Shown here: positions 30,588 through 41,737 of the stretch, one piece after another | How the letters are laid out: every line of letters starts with the position of its first letter | Numbering within the stretch: the first letter of the stretch is position 1 | Assembly (NCBI GenBank): GCA_019633425.1 | Contig: WSUB01000176.1 | Location: 1-64,000 of the forward strand | From: Tulasnella sp. 424 | Taxonomy: Eukaryota > Basidiomycota > Agaricomycetes > Cantharellales > Tulasnellaceae | Length of the DNA: 64,000 nt | Direction of reading: 5' to 3' | Program-made: the position numbers and the translations under genes | Notes under the pieces: generated by a model | Told to the model about the DNA's origin: nothing | The model's input: only the letters and a program-made list of their open reading frames with translations | Databases searched by the model: none

Positions 30588-33232
30588 CTACGGATCGGTC
30601 GCCCCGCTGCTCTCTGTAGCTGATGTGGTCTTCCCAGCCGTTGGATTGGATGGAGCTGAGTTTGATGATGGTGATTCGATGGTCGACCTTTCCGCTGCAA
30701 CGACCTCTAGGAGCAGCTGTTGAGAGGTTGTCTTGCCCCACGGATAATTGATTCGGTCGGAGATTACTGCTGCGTCATTGATCAAGTTCTTTGCTTCAGC
30801 ATAGCGACCTTGGCGGAGCCGAATTTTGCTTAGATTTATCGACGTGTTCGTCCGACGATAGTCATCCGCGATGCTTGTGGAGATTTCCAGTGCTTGGGTG
30901 TAGGATTCCTCCGCATCAGTGTCGTTAGATCGCGCTGCGTGGATACCTCCGAGCCCATACAGTGCAATCGCCCGACCCATGGCATTCCCGATGCTCGTGT
31001 AGACATTCAACGCTCGGGTGTAAAATTCTTCTGCCTCGGTGTAGTTGGACCGCTTCTCATTGATGCCCCCGAGGCTATACAATTCATTCGCCCGACCCAA
31101 GGCATCTCCAATGTTCGTGCGAATTGTTAGCGCTTGGGTGTAAGATTCCTCTGCTTTATCATAGCGTGAATACGCTTCGTGGATGCTTCCGAGATGGTGC
31201 AACGCGCCCGCTGTGCCCCGCTCTTCCCCGAGGTTCGTATAGAGGGCCAACGCAGACGTGTGACATTCCTCAGCCTCGGCATATTGATTCTGAATTTCGT
31301 AGATCCTCCCGAGGGCCTGTAACGCATCCGCACGACCCAATTCTTTTTCTATGTTCGTGTAGATGGTTTGCGCTTGAGTGTAAAATTCTTTTGCGTTAGC
31401 ATAGCTGTACCGCCCTGCATGGATCTCTCCGAGCCCATACAACGCATTCGCCCGACCTAAGTCATCCCCGATGTACTCGAAAATATCAAGTGATTGGGTG
31501 AATGATGTCTCCGCTTCGGCGTATTTAAACCGCTGTGCCTGAACGGTACCGAGGTGGAGTAAGAGGGATGCTATGGCAGGGTCATCCCCTGTCGATCGGG
31601 CAACCGCTAGACCCTCTTCAAACATTCTTGACGCTTCCTCATTCCTGTTATGCAAGCGATGCATCGTTCCGATTTCCTGCAATAGCGCTGCGGATCGAAT
31701 CTTGGATCCTCCGCCACCTTCCATAGCTGGAATAAAAGACGGCTATTGCAAATTATAATTAGCCTCCAGATATGGTTTTGGCTGGAACACTACCAATTCA
31801 CAATCCATCGGAGGGCCCTCTGACATTCGACAGCAGACGGTCGGTCCTTCGGCTCCAGCTTCCAACACGTAACCATTAGGTGACAGAGTGGGGCGACTTG
31901 TGAGAGTTGACTATTTTTGTAGATTGAAGGCAACTGTCCTGTTACGACTTTGATTGTGATATGCTGCTGGGTTTTGGCTTCCGGAAACGGGTAATTGTCC
32001 GTTATTATCTAGCGCGAAAGAGTTAGGGGGGAAATGTAAACGGTAACGGAAGGCCCATATTTAATGAGGAATAGCACCCCTTACCTCCCAAGCTATCCAA
32101 CCTAGAGCCCATATATCACTAGCCAAGTCCGACTGTTCTTCGTTTAAAACTTCTGGTGCTGCCCATCGAAACGACCAGCTTGGACCTGTTAGCGTTAGCT
32201 CGGCATTGGCAGCTGACAGGGTAACTTCCAGAGGCGCATTGTCTCTCGACGCTTCGCAGTGGGCCTGTACTGTATGGCCATGTGCCGGATGGGTTTCGAG
32301 GCTACGAGCTCTCCTCAGGACCCGAGCCGAACCGAAGTCCGTAATAACGGCACGATAGTCCGCGTTTACGAGGACGTTGAGCTAAAACAAGGATGTGTTT
32401 AATTAAATAGTGTCTACCACTGCTTGGGGAGATAACTGACAGATTTAAGGTCCCCGTGGCAGATGGGAGGTTGGCGAGTATGAAGATACTCGAGCCCCGA
32501 TGCCACATCCTGTATCTGACAGTGCACAAACATTGGTATACACCCGTAATCGATGTTCACTATGTATGCGACGTACCAGAGACACTCGTTCTGGGAGCTC
32601 CCATTCTCCAGACAGAAGGAATTCGCGGACATTGCCATTCGCCTCCCACGGGAAGACCAGCCAATAGATGCGCTTTTCGATATCCTCCACGAATCCAATA
32701 ATCTTTACGATATTGAGGTGCGATAGTCCATCCACGACGCGCAGCTCATTGACAAAACCCTAGGAAAGGACATAAGTCGTCTCTACCGCATCGTTGAGCG
32801 AAAGGACCTACACGGAGAAACTTCTCCTGATCGATACCATCACTTAAACGGAGTTGTTTGACAGCTACCGTTTCCCCCGAGCCGGATGCGCTACCATGTG
32901 TCGGGATGGTGGCGACGACAACATCGCCCTTCCCTCCTCTGCCTTGTAGACCGTCTCCAATGAACTTGATGTCGTCCATATCTATGCGCCTCGTAGACAG
33001 CATGGCAAGAATATCCCGCTTCAGTGAGAGGATGGGTAAGTGGGCTAGGGAGCACAGTCTTTGCCATGCCGTTACTTACTGCAGATAGCTTAACGCTTTG
33101 GGAACCTCGAGCCTCGGTGGTGGTTTGAGGTTTTCCTTCACCGATAATCCCCTCCTGCTGCTGCTGAGATCGCAAGTTGGCGACCGATTCATTTAAATTC
33201 TGTAGGACTAGGTGATTTACAGGGGTTGTCAT
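30588..33232 (-). CDS. KT5: most divergent kinase-TPR protein (8 repeats)
   Basis: Seven exons on the minus strand: 33232-33080, 33018-32812, 32759-32577, 32515-32441, 32381-32085, 32008-31802 and 31742-30588. All are multiples of three (about 758 aa). The N-terminus (MTTPVNHLVLQNLNESVANL...QQQQ) is unlike the other KTs. The kinase domain is the most canonical: GRGGKGDVVVA Gly loop, TVAVKQLR, HGDLKS, TDFGSAR, RWAAPEV and DIWALGW. The activation-segment exon is seven codons longer than in KT1. Its C-lobe ends KDRPSAVEC. The TPR exon has eight units with a distinct consensus (LYGLG.IHA.RS.Y.EAEEFYTQAL.IYTNIG). A Ser/Thr-rich tail of about 45 residues ends the protein. The gene lacks the intron before beta-3, probably the ancestral or an independently simplified state. 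It is head-to-head with KT6. Confidence 0.92.
30735..31697 (-). repeat. 120-bp tandem array in KT5 (8 units)
   Basis: Eight in-frame TPR units of about 40 codons on the minus strand. Units are less alike than in the other KT genes, indicating an older or less homogenised array. Confidence 0.88.
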
Positions 33233-34089
33233 CTTGTCGGTTTGGGTTATCTGCGGAGCTGGACTGGCAGGGATAGGAGATGACGGCTTTACAGCTGTTT
33301 ACGATATTGTTGGCACAAACAAATGCTTATGTAATTTTCGACTCTGAGTGTGCGCGACGGATAGCTCACTCAGCTCACCACCGATTGTTCTAATATTTGG
33401 CAGGTACAACTAAGAAGCGTATACGCAAATGCACATGCTATAACTGGGGGAGTTGCTTTACGGGTGGAAAGTCTGCTGAGCTTCATCGGTGTTTGCTTTG
33501 CGGAATGAATCGCTTTCAAACATGCGAACGAAATGCCGTAAATAGATCAGCTCTGTAGACTAACATAGAATTATTAGATGCCGGCGCCGTTGCGGTAGTG
33601 GTAGGGGCTGGGTGGGTGCTGATCCCACCCCGCCAGGGTGAGTCTCTGCCAACATACCCGCGGTCACTAAGCAAAAATGCGCATCAGTTAGCCACAGGCA
33701 TTATTAACCTTCGGGAGATCATTCCTTAAGAGCTTGAGGGGTATGGAATCTCAAAAAGGCCCTAAATGAAGGAGCAAGGGATCGCTGATGCGTTGATGAG
33801 AGCGTTGGGTGAACATTCCTCACATGACCCTTTTAAGATCAAACAAGTAGTTGGGCACTTGAATAGTTGCTCTTAGAATCTGTGTATCAACTTTGAAGGG
33901 TAGCAGCCTCAGGGGTTGTGGAGAAATCGATTCCCGACGAAAAAGTAGAAAATTACGTAAGATTTTGTTTGTGCCAACAGAATCGCAAACAGCTGTAAGA
34001 TCGACACTCCGCTTTCCCCCTCTCCGCGAAACCCGTCGAAAAACGCCCACTCTTAGAATTACTCGGCTCCTCCTCGACTAGAACATTCA
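33233..34089. promoter_or_regulatory. divergent promoter region of KT5 and KT6 with an inverted shared element
   Basis: No gene is seen in these 857 bp. A block of about 33 bp at 33291-33323 (minus) reappears in opposite orientation at 33963-33997 (plus). Both read tttgtttgtgccaaca, then two bases, atcg and aaacagctgta toward the gene they precede. The element lies about 60 bp before the KT5 start and about 95 bp before the KT6 start. The KT6-proximal 80 bp also match the KT3 promoter. Confidence 0.6.
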
Positions 34090-36696
34090 ATGCAGAAAGA
34101 CGATACCGGACCTAGAGGGCTGCCTGGGTCACCGTCGAACCCCCACGCTTCATCGGATGGATTCCAGCCGAGCACCAATATGGTAGGCTACCGTCAGGTC
34201 TCAAATAGCAACTCCAATAGCTCACCAAAACAATGTTCTTCCCGTAGAGGGAGAGGCTCAGGAACCTCGCGCAATGGCGGATTGACCGTTCCTCGATCAG
34301 ATTCCCAGAAGACACTCGCGAGTTCAGAGGGGGCAACGCGGCGGTGTCACGGGCCTTCTTGGTCTCTCCATCAGGTGATACGGACAGCACAAGTCAATCC
34401 GATCCTACTGAAAACAGAACTCTGGACGCAAGTTGTTTTACTCGAGAGACCGCTCAGGGGCTGAAGGTCTGTACATGCTCAACGTCTCTGGGCATTGACA
34501 GGAACCTCGAGCAGCTCATCGGCTCTAATCTCACAGGCTGTAGCGGTAAAGAAGATGAGGATGTCAGACGATATGACGAGGGTATTGGGGGTAAGAATAT
34601 TTCATCTGATCGCGTAGGGGTTTCGGCGCTGAGTATATTTTCGCTTCAGTTGACGGTCAGAGAAGCGGAATTCTTGGTCGAACTTTCCCATGAAAACATA
34701 ATCAAGCTTGAAGGTTTTGTCGAGGAGTTATCCAATGATATAATATGGCTGGTCTTTCCGTGGGAAGAAAACGGCACCTTGAGGGACTTTATTGCCTCGG
34801 CGGAATGGGAAATTCCGGAACGGATATCGCTGGTAGGACCGAACCGCCTCCCCTCGACCAACCTCTTACACTCTTTACTTCAGATCTACGATGTAGCTAG
34901 AGGAGTGGAATACCTCCATAGCCAACAACCCCCCATACGTCATGGGGACCTCAAATCTGTAGGTGAAGACAGTGTAACGATGATACCCTTGGCCAACTTC
35001 ATCCCACATATACTCTGCAGATGAACGTATTAGTAAACTCAGAATGTCGGGCGATAATTACCGACTTTGGGTCGGCTTGTCGTCTTAAAACCGAGGATCT
35101 CAACAAGGAGACGAAGCCGGCTCAAAACAAACCCCCGGCGGCGCTTTCGCTGGAAGCAACGTTCTGCGCCTCTACCAATACCATAACACTGACGGGGAAT
35201 CATTACACCCTTCGATGGGCTGCTCCAGAGCTGCTGTACGAGGAAGAACAAATACTTTGCAGCGACATCTGGGCATTGGGCTGGGTAGGATACGAGGTAA
35301 CGCCATACACGTGCTAGTATCTATTCGCAATGGAGGCTCAAAAAGACTCCGAAATAGGTCATGACCGGCTCCATTCCGTTTCAAGGTGTCAAGGACATGG
35401 TTGTTATCACACGCGTCATTCAGGGGAATCTTCCCTCCATCACCGGCGATGCTCGCATGTCATTGATTCAAGCGCTTTGCTCCCTCATGCTTGTGTGTTG
35501 GAGCATCGACCCCAGCAAACGACCGACAGCTGAGGACTTTCAGAGGTCAATCCGCCCGATGGTGAGTAATGCTCATTTGGATCGGTTACAGCAATTGATC
35601 GATTTTGATACAGCCCATGGTTCTTCCAAACCCTCTACAGATCTCGGATACAACGGCTTCCAGAGCTCGCTCTCCAGCGCTTCTGATGCAACTGGGGAGG
35701 ATGCACTCCTGGCAGGGTGACTACCTCAATGCATTGGACTTCTATACCAAGGCTGTGGATGGCTGCACGGACAACGGCGACATGGAAGGAAAGGTCACTG
35801 CCCTGGTGCACCTGGGGCAGGTGCATCGGTTTCTGGGCAAGTACGACCAAGCCATTCAATCCTGCTCGGAGGCCCTAAAAATCAGCACCGAAATAGGCCA
35901 CAGTCGAGGGAGAGCCGATGCTCTTGGGGGTCTCGCCAATGTGCATCGGCTTCGGAACGGGCACAGCCAGGCCATTGCATTCTTCTCGGATGCTTTAAAA
36001 ATCTGCACAAACATCGGCGACAGACAAGGGAGAGCCGATGCTCTTTGGGGTCTCGCTGAGGTGCATCGGCTTCAGAACAAGCTCAACAAGGCCATTAGAT
36101 GCTACTCGGAAGCCCTAGAAATCCGTACCGACATCGGTGATAGACGAGGGAGAGCCGATGTTCTAGGAGGTCTCGCTGAGGTGCATCGGCTTCGGAACGA
36201 GTACAACCAAGCCATCTCATTCTTCTCCGAGGAGTTACAAATTCGCACCGAAATCGGCGACAAGCGAGGGAGAGCCGATGCTCTTTCTGGTCTCGCTGCA
36301 GTATATCTGACTCAGAAGGAGTACACCCAGGCCATCATATTATACTCAGAGGACCTGCAAATCCGCACCGAAATCGGCGATAGACTCGGGAAAGCTCAAA
36401 CTCTTTGGGGTCTCGCTGAGGTGCATCGACTTCAAAACGAGTTCAACCAGGCCATCACGCTCTTTTCGGAAGCCCTCAAAATCTCCACTGATATTGGTGT
36501 CCGGTATTGGAGAGCTTGCAGTCTGCTGGGCCTTGCTCGCGTTCATCGCGATCAGCATAACTACAGTGAAGCAATTCGGTTTTATACCGAAGCTGCGGAA
36601 GCCTTTGCTGAAATCGGAAACACCCACCATGCAAGTGACGCTTCGAACCAGGCTGCTGAGCTCCGTCGATTATTTAACGGAGAAGAAGCTACATGA
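34090..36696 (+). CDS. KT6: kinase-TPR protein (8 repeats)
   Basis: Eight exons: 34090-34182, 34248-34466, 34537-34590, 34650-34832, 34884-34958, 35021-35296, 35358-35561 and 35614-36696. All are multiples of three (about 728 aa). The start MQKDDTGPRG corresponds to MQKDGSHD of KT1-KT3. Kinase marks are GGNAAVSRA, AVAVKKMR, VREAEF, HGDLKS, TDFGSAC, RWAAPEL, DIWALGW and KRPTAED. Protein sequence is closest to KT1 and KT3, although the gene sits beside the divergent KT5. Eight TPR units of 40 residues follow; the first and last align with the first and last units of KT1 and KT3. No signal peptide or membrane segment is seen. Confidence 0.93.
35674..36633 (+). repeat. 120-bp tandem array in KT6 (8 units)
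   Basis: Eight in-frame 40-codon TPR units in the last exon. The word gagagccgatgctct recurs with 120-bp spacing. Confidence 0.92.
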
Positions 36697-38316
36697 CGCT
36701 TCTGGGGACATTCCGTTGTGAGCGAACGGATATTCATGTAACTACTCGACATACAACGTTTTCTTCATGAGTCCCTTGCTACTGGTCAGACCCCTGGTCC
36801 TCCCCGGAAGACTCTCAACTTTTCTTCTTCCTTCTTTCTCGAGAATCACCCGACCACCTTTCTTCCAAATGGGGACGTCTCCCGTTAACGATAGCAAGTG
36901 CATATTTTTTCTTTTGTATTTATGTCGCGACGTCGTTGGAGTGTCATCCGCGTATCTAACTTGTTTAGATGGTGTGGATCAAAAGATTCTGAATAAGTAT
37001 GAGGAGTAGGTCGCAGGTGCCCAGGTGCAGCGGCCGCGCAGTCGTCCACCCATCGCGGGAGGAAAGTCACACTTATCAAGGAATGTCAACTTTTCCGTCC
37101 CCAGCGTCAGATACTGCGGACGGATATGACAAAACTGAAGTAAAAGGCATGTAGTTGGCTAGTTCTCATAATAGAGACACCGGGCTGGGGCCCCGCTCAA
37201 TGGTTCAAGGACGTTGCGATCGTGTCGAGTCCCAATTTGAGGCGCGTTGGTAAGCTAGGTGCGTCTAAGTAGAGTTTAACCGCAGCTTACTATGTCGTGT
37301 GGTTCGTGGTCGTTAAAATACGACACGTCGTTAGTGGATGGATTGAGAGTCTTTCAGTTCGGACCGGGGGACCGCTGTCGGCGCGGCCGCCCAAAGTCCG
37401 CGTAAACACCGTCGTTCAATCCTCCTCCTTCCATAGTCTGACGTCATTCTATCCGCCGTTTTAATAGCATGAATGGATGTTAGCTTCCCAGTCAGACTTC
37501 CTCATCCCTGACATTTTAGGGCATCCCCGCAGTTGTCGCGGCCTTGATGATGAGGCATTTATCGCGCCAACGATTTACGGCGTTAGGTACCCCAACCTTC
37601 TAGCTGAAGGTGAGCACCGGAACCGACGTTGTCATGTTTTCCTATGTGTTCTTGGATCTTTGCAATGATATCAAGGTCCCACTGATCCCCGGGTGTTCAT
37701 CTCTTGTCAGATGGGGGATGAACACCTATCGTGTTCTTCACTTTCTGCGGAGTTGCTAGGGATGACGATTGTGCTACCGACCGCTTCCTCGACACACTGA
37801 GCTACCTTATCCAGGGGAAAGCATATTTATATTGATACGGCCACGCCTTCGCGCGGGGATCCCAGGACCGGTTCATATACGACTTGCTGAAAATGGTTCA
37901 TGCTAACGACGACTCTCGATACATCCACGAACAATTTGGTAATCGTACATCAACCTTATCAAAGCGACCGAGTCAAACGGGCGACACCTAATACAGGCGA
38001 CAAAAACGGATCACGCCGAAGGCCATGGGCGCCTAAATGCAAAAGATTCCTGCTGCCAAGACTCATCACCCAGATTACCTACGCCCCTGAGGGCCACTTG
38101 CACAACGCAATCCAAGGCGATGAAGGTGCAACGCAACAGAGCCCAATTGAAAGAGTCAGCTCCGGGGATGTCTTAGAAGGAGGTCACACGGAGTGCTCAA
38201 GAAAATCCAACAAACGAAATAATATTGGATCGGAGGACGGGGAGTTACATCGGTTCTCAGGAAAGGATGTACAGTTAACCTTTGCTTGTGTATTTGAAAG
38301 CCTTCGAGGAAGCCAC
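36697..38316. other. intergenic region after KT6
   Basis: No gene is recognised. The region contains the S-repeat fragment at 37190-37440. From about 38100 it holds the 3' flank of TLP-A, which is duplicated after TLP-B. The 147-codon frame at 37900-38343 overlaps that flank and the last TLP-A exon antisense and has no family features. Confidence 0.5.
37190..37440. repeat. fragment of the S repeat (5' flank of the myosin light chain remnant)
   Basis: This stretch matches 3190-3430 and 8590-8740: ggttcgtggtcgttaaaata, then gacacgtcgtt and gtgga, and gcccaaagtccgcgtaaac. It lies 3' of KT6, just as complete S copies lie 3' of KT1 and KT2. This supports joint duplication of S and KT. Confidence 0.75.
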
Positions 38317-39809
38317 TTAAGGGCAGAAGGTGATGGTATCTAATCAAACAGATCCGTCAGGCCTCCCATAAACTCCGACCAAGCGTGACAAAATACTCAC
38401 AGTTAGGCTTCGAGGAAGCAGAACAAGTCCACAACGCCGTGCCGGAGCTCTCGTCGTAGGCATAGACGTACGAGTTGGGGCAGTTGCTCTTGAAATACGA
38501 GTAATGAGGTACGCCGCTGTTGGGGCAAGTGGCAGGTGTGTTGTGACTTCCGCTGCAGCAGCTAGGGCTGTTGGTGGGGTTGGAATCGACGAGGCAGTCG
38601 CTCTTGCAGCCGACTGGGAAACCGGTGGAGTCGAAGGGACCCTTGAGAGCGGAAGGGCAGTTGGGGCCGCTGTGGGGTAAGGAAGACAGGTTAGACAAAA
38701 TTTGAAGATGATGGAAGAAGGGGTACTGACAGATCGACTGGACAGTCGGCGACGTGGCAACTGTAGGAGGGGAAAAAGAAAGCGATAAGGTTAGACGTCG
38801 TCGATGATCTTGGACGTGACGGCGGGATATAAGTACCCTGCAGAGCTGAGAACAGTATCGTGACGTTAGCTCTTCGAAAATCGAATTCCGTTTCCCGATG
38901 TCAGACTCACTTGGTAATCCTCATAGGCAGGTTGTATCCATCCACCAAACTAACATCGTACCAATCGTTTCCGTCAGCGGCGCTCAAGGTGAATTCGGCA
39001 AGGGTACTACGGAGTTTGAAATTTTTCATTAGCCTCGACTCAGCCCAAGGGCTTTCGGAATGATTTGAGAGCAGAGCACATACGCAGGAGGAACACCCGT
39101 TCCAGTGTGAGGGTCGCAGAGCAGACCACCGTTGCAGCCTTTCAATTTAGGAGAGAGTAGAGAGGAGGAACCCGGGTTCGAGATCAGAAATCTCTTTCAT
39201 TCTCTTTGTGAAGCAATGAAAAATCCAAGATCTCACCTCCGTCAAGGCAGCTATTAGGTCCGGGGTTGGTCGCGAAATTGCAGTTGCGACGAGCCTGTTT
39301 TTTGAGGCGAACCGGAAGGTCAATCTCCCGAGCGGTCAAACGGAAGGTTCACTTACCCAAATACGACCAGCCTTCCAATTGTCGGGAACACTGAAAGTCT
39401 TGGTGGACCAAGCGGGGGCCTCCCATCCGGTCGCGACACTAGGAGTGGCGCTTCCCACGTTCTGAGGTGGAATACATAGGGGAGTGAGGGAAAAGGGACG
39501 GTTAGCTCCAAATGGAGGTCCTCGCGATGGGGGAAAAGAATTCTTCTCACCAAGTCGGTAAACTGTAGTCATAAGAGGGTCAGGCGACAGACTGTCGGTT
39601 TAGGGTCACACGAAAACGAGATGAGAAAGCACGTACGACAGCTGGCCAAATCGTGAAAGGGCAAGCCTAGAATGGGGGAAAGCCGCGTCAACATCGAGGC
39701 TCGAACGACAACGGGCCACCCGAATACAACCCACGTTGTAAACAGTGAAAGTGCGTGCAGCGCTAGCAGCACCGACGAATCCAAGAGCGGTGGCGATGGT
39801 GAGCTTCAT
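38317..39809 (-). CDS. TLP-A: secreted thaumatin-like protein
   Basis: The minus-strand start MKLTIATALGFVGAASA at 39809 is a classic signal peptide. The mature part begins ARTFTVYN, then CPFTIWPAVYTDL, NVGSATPSVATGWEAPAWS, FSVPDNWKAGRIW and ARRNCDFATNPGPNSC. GVPPATLAEFTLSAADGNDW and a Cys-rich domain (SPSCCSGSHNTPATCPNSGV) follow. A 23-bp last exon at 38339-38317 gives YTITFCP and stop. The exon pattern, including tiny exons, matches TLP-C. It is a presumed extracellular beta-1,3-glucan-binding or -hydrolysing protein active at the cell wall. No mutation breaking the frame was seen. Confidence 0.9.
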
Positions 39810-41737
39810 TTTGCTTGTAGTTTGCGAGTCGAGTCGATAGGATTTCTGAGAGGAGCAGTTGTCTGTACTGGTGAAGAAACCCAAAGCCAGGGCTGCCAAG
39901 ATCGCATTTATACCCTCCAGGGGTGCCAAGCGTTTTAGCCGCCTTTACGAAATATCGAATCCATGTCCGGGAATATGCGCTTGATTTAACCAGTAGGAGG
40001 AGGCCTGTGGAAGTCCAGAGTAGCGTCTCAAGCGACGGTCGGACTAATCCAGCGCTCTTCCACCACTTCGTTCCGCGGGATACCATCGCATGGATGCAAG
40101 GACGGTCGTAAGGAAGAAGCGAGCCCAACGTCATGGGTAGTTCTCAGAAAGGAATCTTCACACGTGAAAAATCCGGACGAATTCCCGAACGTTGCCCGTT
40201 CTTCCCACGTCTTCGCCGGGCGACGGGATCGACTTTCGGAGAGGAACCTTTACGTAAATGTAGGCATTTTGGCTGTTTCTCAGTGCGGTCTAGGAGAAAA
40301 AAAAAACTACAATGTCGTCGGGCCGGAAGTCCTCCTTTTAGCGACCCTTCCTTCGCTTCCTCCCTCCTCTCTCCGGGTGGCGGGATCGACTTTCGAGAGG
40401 AGCCTTTACGTAAATGTAGGCAATTTGGCTGTTCCCAAAATATGTCGTGTTCATGGCACAATGGAAAGACAAGGCAGTTGGGATAAGCGTGTTTTCCGCG
40501 TCCGAGTCCGGCTATTCCCATCCAGCATCTTAAGGGTGAGTGACCAAGCTAGGACAAACCATGAACTCTTGCTACGGGTACACGTAATTCCGTCCGGGAA
40601 ATCGCATTCAAGGCATTGGGTGAATCCGGATGCGCGGGGACCCAACGATAAAAGGCGTTGCCGAGGGTTGGCAGACAGCCGCACGTCATATTTCTTGAAA
40701 TTATAATATCTCATTATCCGAATTTGATAGATAATCCAAAATTCCGATATCAAATAGGTGGCGGGGCTCAGACCTCACGTCGCCAGCTGTCGCCGCTGAG
40801 ACGCTCCGCCTTCGCCGGCAGAGAAGGGGTTGTGTCATATCACCACTCTAAAAAGCATTTACGGAGTATAACGCATCCGGACGTGCTTGAGCGGGAGCAC
40901 ACTATATTGCTGCTGATAGTAAGTAACAAGGGGTTACGCTCCACAACGTTATACTCCGAACGCCACCCGACGGTAGCCCGAGCGAGCATACTCTTATCTG
41001 GCGGGAAACAGATATATACCTCTGACCCACAGAAACCATTTCAGACGGTACCATAGAGATGCTCAGCGTTCACTCATGGTCAAACAGGTTGACGACTCGG
41101 ATCTACATATGATAATAATGTAAAAGATAATCCACCTGTCATATACAAGGTGAACCGGCTACCAAGCGCATGTCACGATGCATGTTAATAGTCTACTACG
41201 CAGTATTGGATATATTACCTGCCATATGTGAAACGTTATAGTGCTATTATTGTGTACACTTTAGAGTGGATGCCTCGGGTCTAAGAAGGCCGCTGATTGG
41301 CCGCTTTGAGACCGAGGGGGAGCCGAATCAAAAAATACCAGATACGGATGAGGGTTAGCGAGCAACTGAATCAGCCCCAATCGCATGTACTTCCTGTGCT
41401 CGCATTTGGGAATCCCTTATTTAGTGTACTCGAAGATTATGAGCTTTCTTCAGCAACTCATCGACATAGTTAGCGGCGTTAAGATTGGGGACCTACGCCC
41501 AAGAGAGTCACTTGAGACGGCAATCCAAAGCGATGAAGGGTGTAACGCAACGGAACGCAATAGAAAGAGTCAGCTCCGGGGGTGTGTTGAAAAGGGGTCA
41601 CACCCAGAGCGAACTCCAGAAAATCCAGCAAACGAAATAATATTGAAGCTCGACGGGGGTTACAGCGGTTCCCAGGAGATGATGTACAGTTAACCTTAAC
41701 CTTAGCTTATATATTTGAAAGACTTTATAGAAGCCAG
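39810..41737. promoter_or_regulatory. TLP-A upstream region and spacer, two TTACGTAA sites
   Basis: Two perfect palindromes TTACGTAA at 40250-40257 and 40406-40413 each sit inside a repeated block (gggatcgactttcg, then cctttacgtaaatgtaggca). TTACGTAA is a known bZIP (Yap1/CREB-like) binding sequence in fungi; binding here is inferred. The sites lie about 440 and 600 bp before the TLP-A start. The rest (40500-41500) is AT-richer spacer with a 12-bp inverted repeat at 40862-40873/40947-40958, and then the TLP-B 3' flank. Confidence 0.55.
40862..40958. repeat. 12-bp perfect inverted repeat with 73-bp loop
   Basis: CGGAGTATAACG at 40862-40873 and its reverse complement CGTTATACTCCG at 40947-40958. 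No target-site duplication was evident. It could be a small decayed MITE or a chance inverted repeat. Confidence 0.5.

Noticed and set aside
37900..38343. 147-codon frame on the plus strand
   Set aside because: It lies in the duplicated 3' flank of TLP-A, overlaps its last exon antisense, and is broken in the second copy near 41520-41700.
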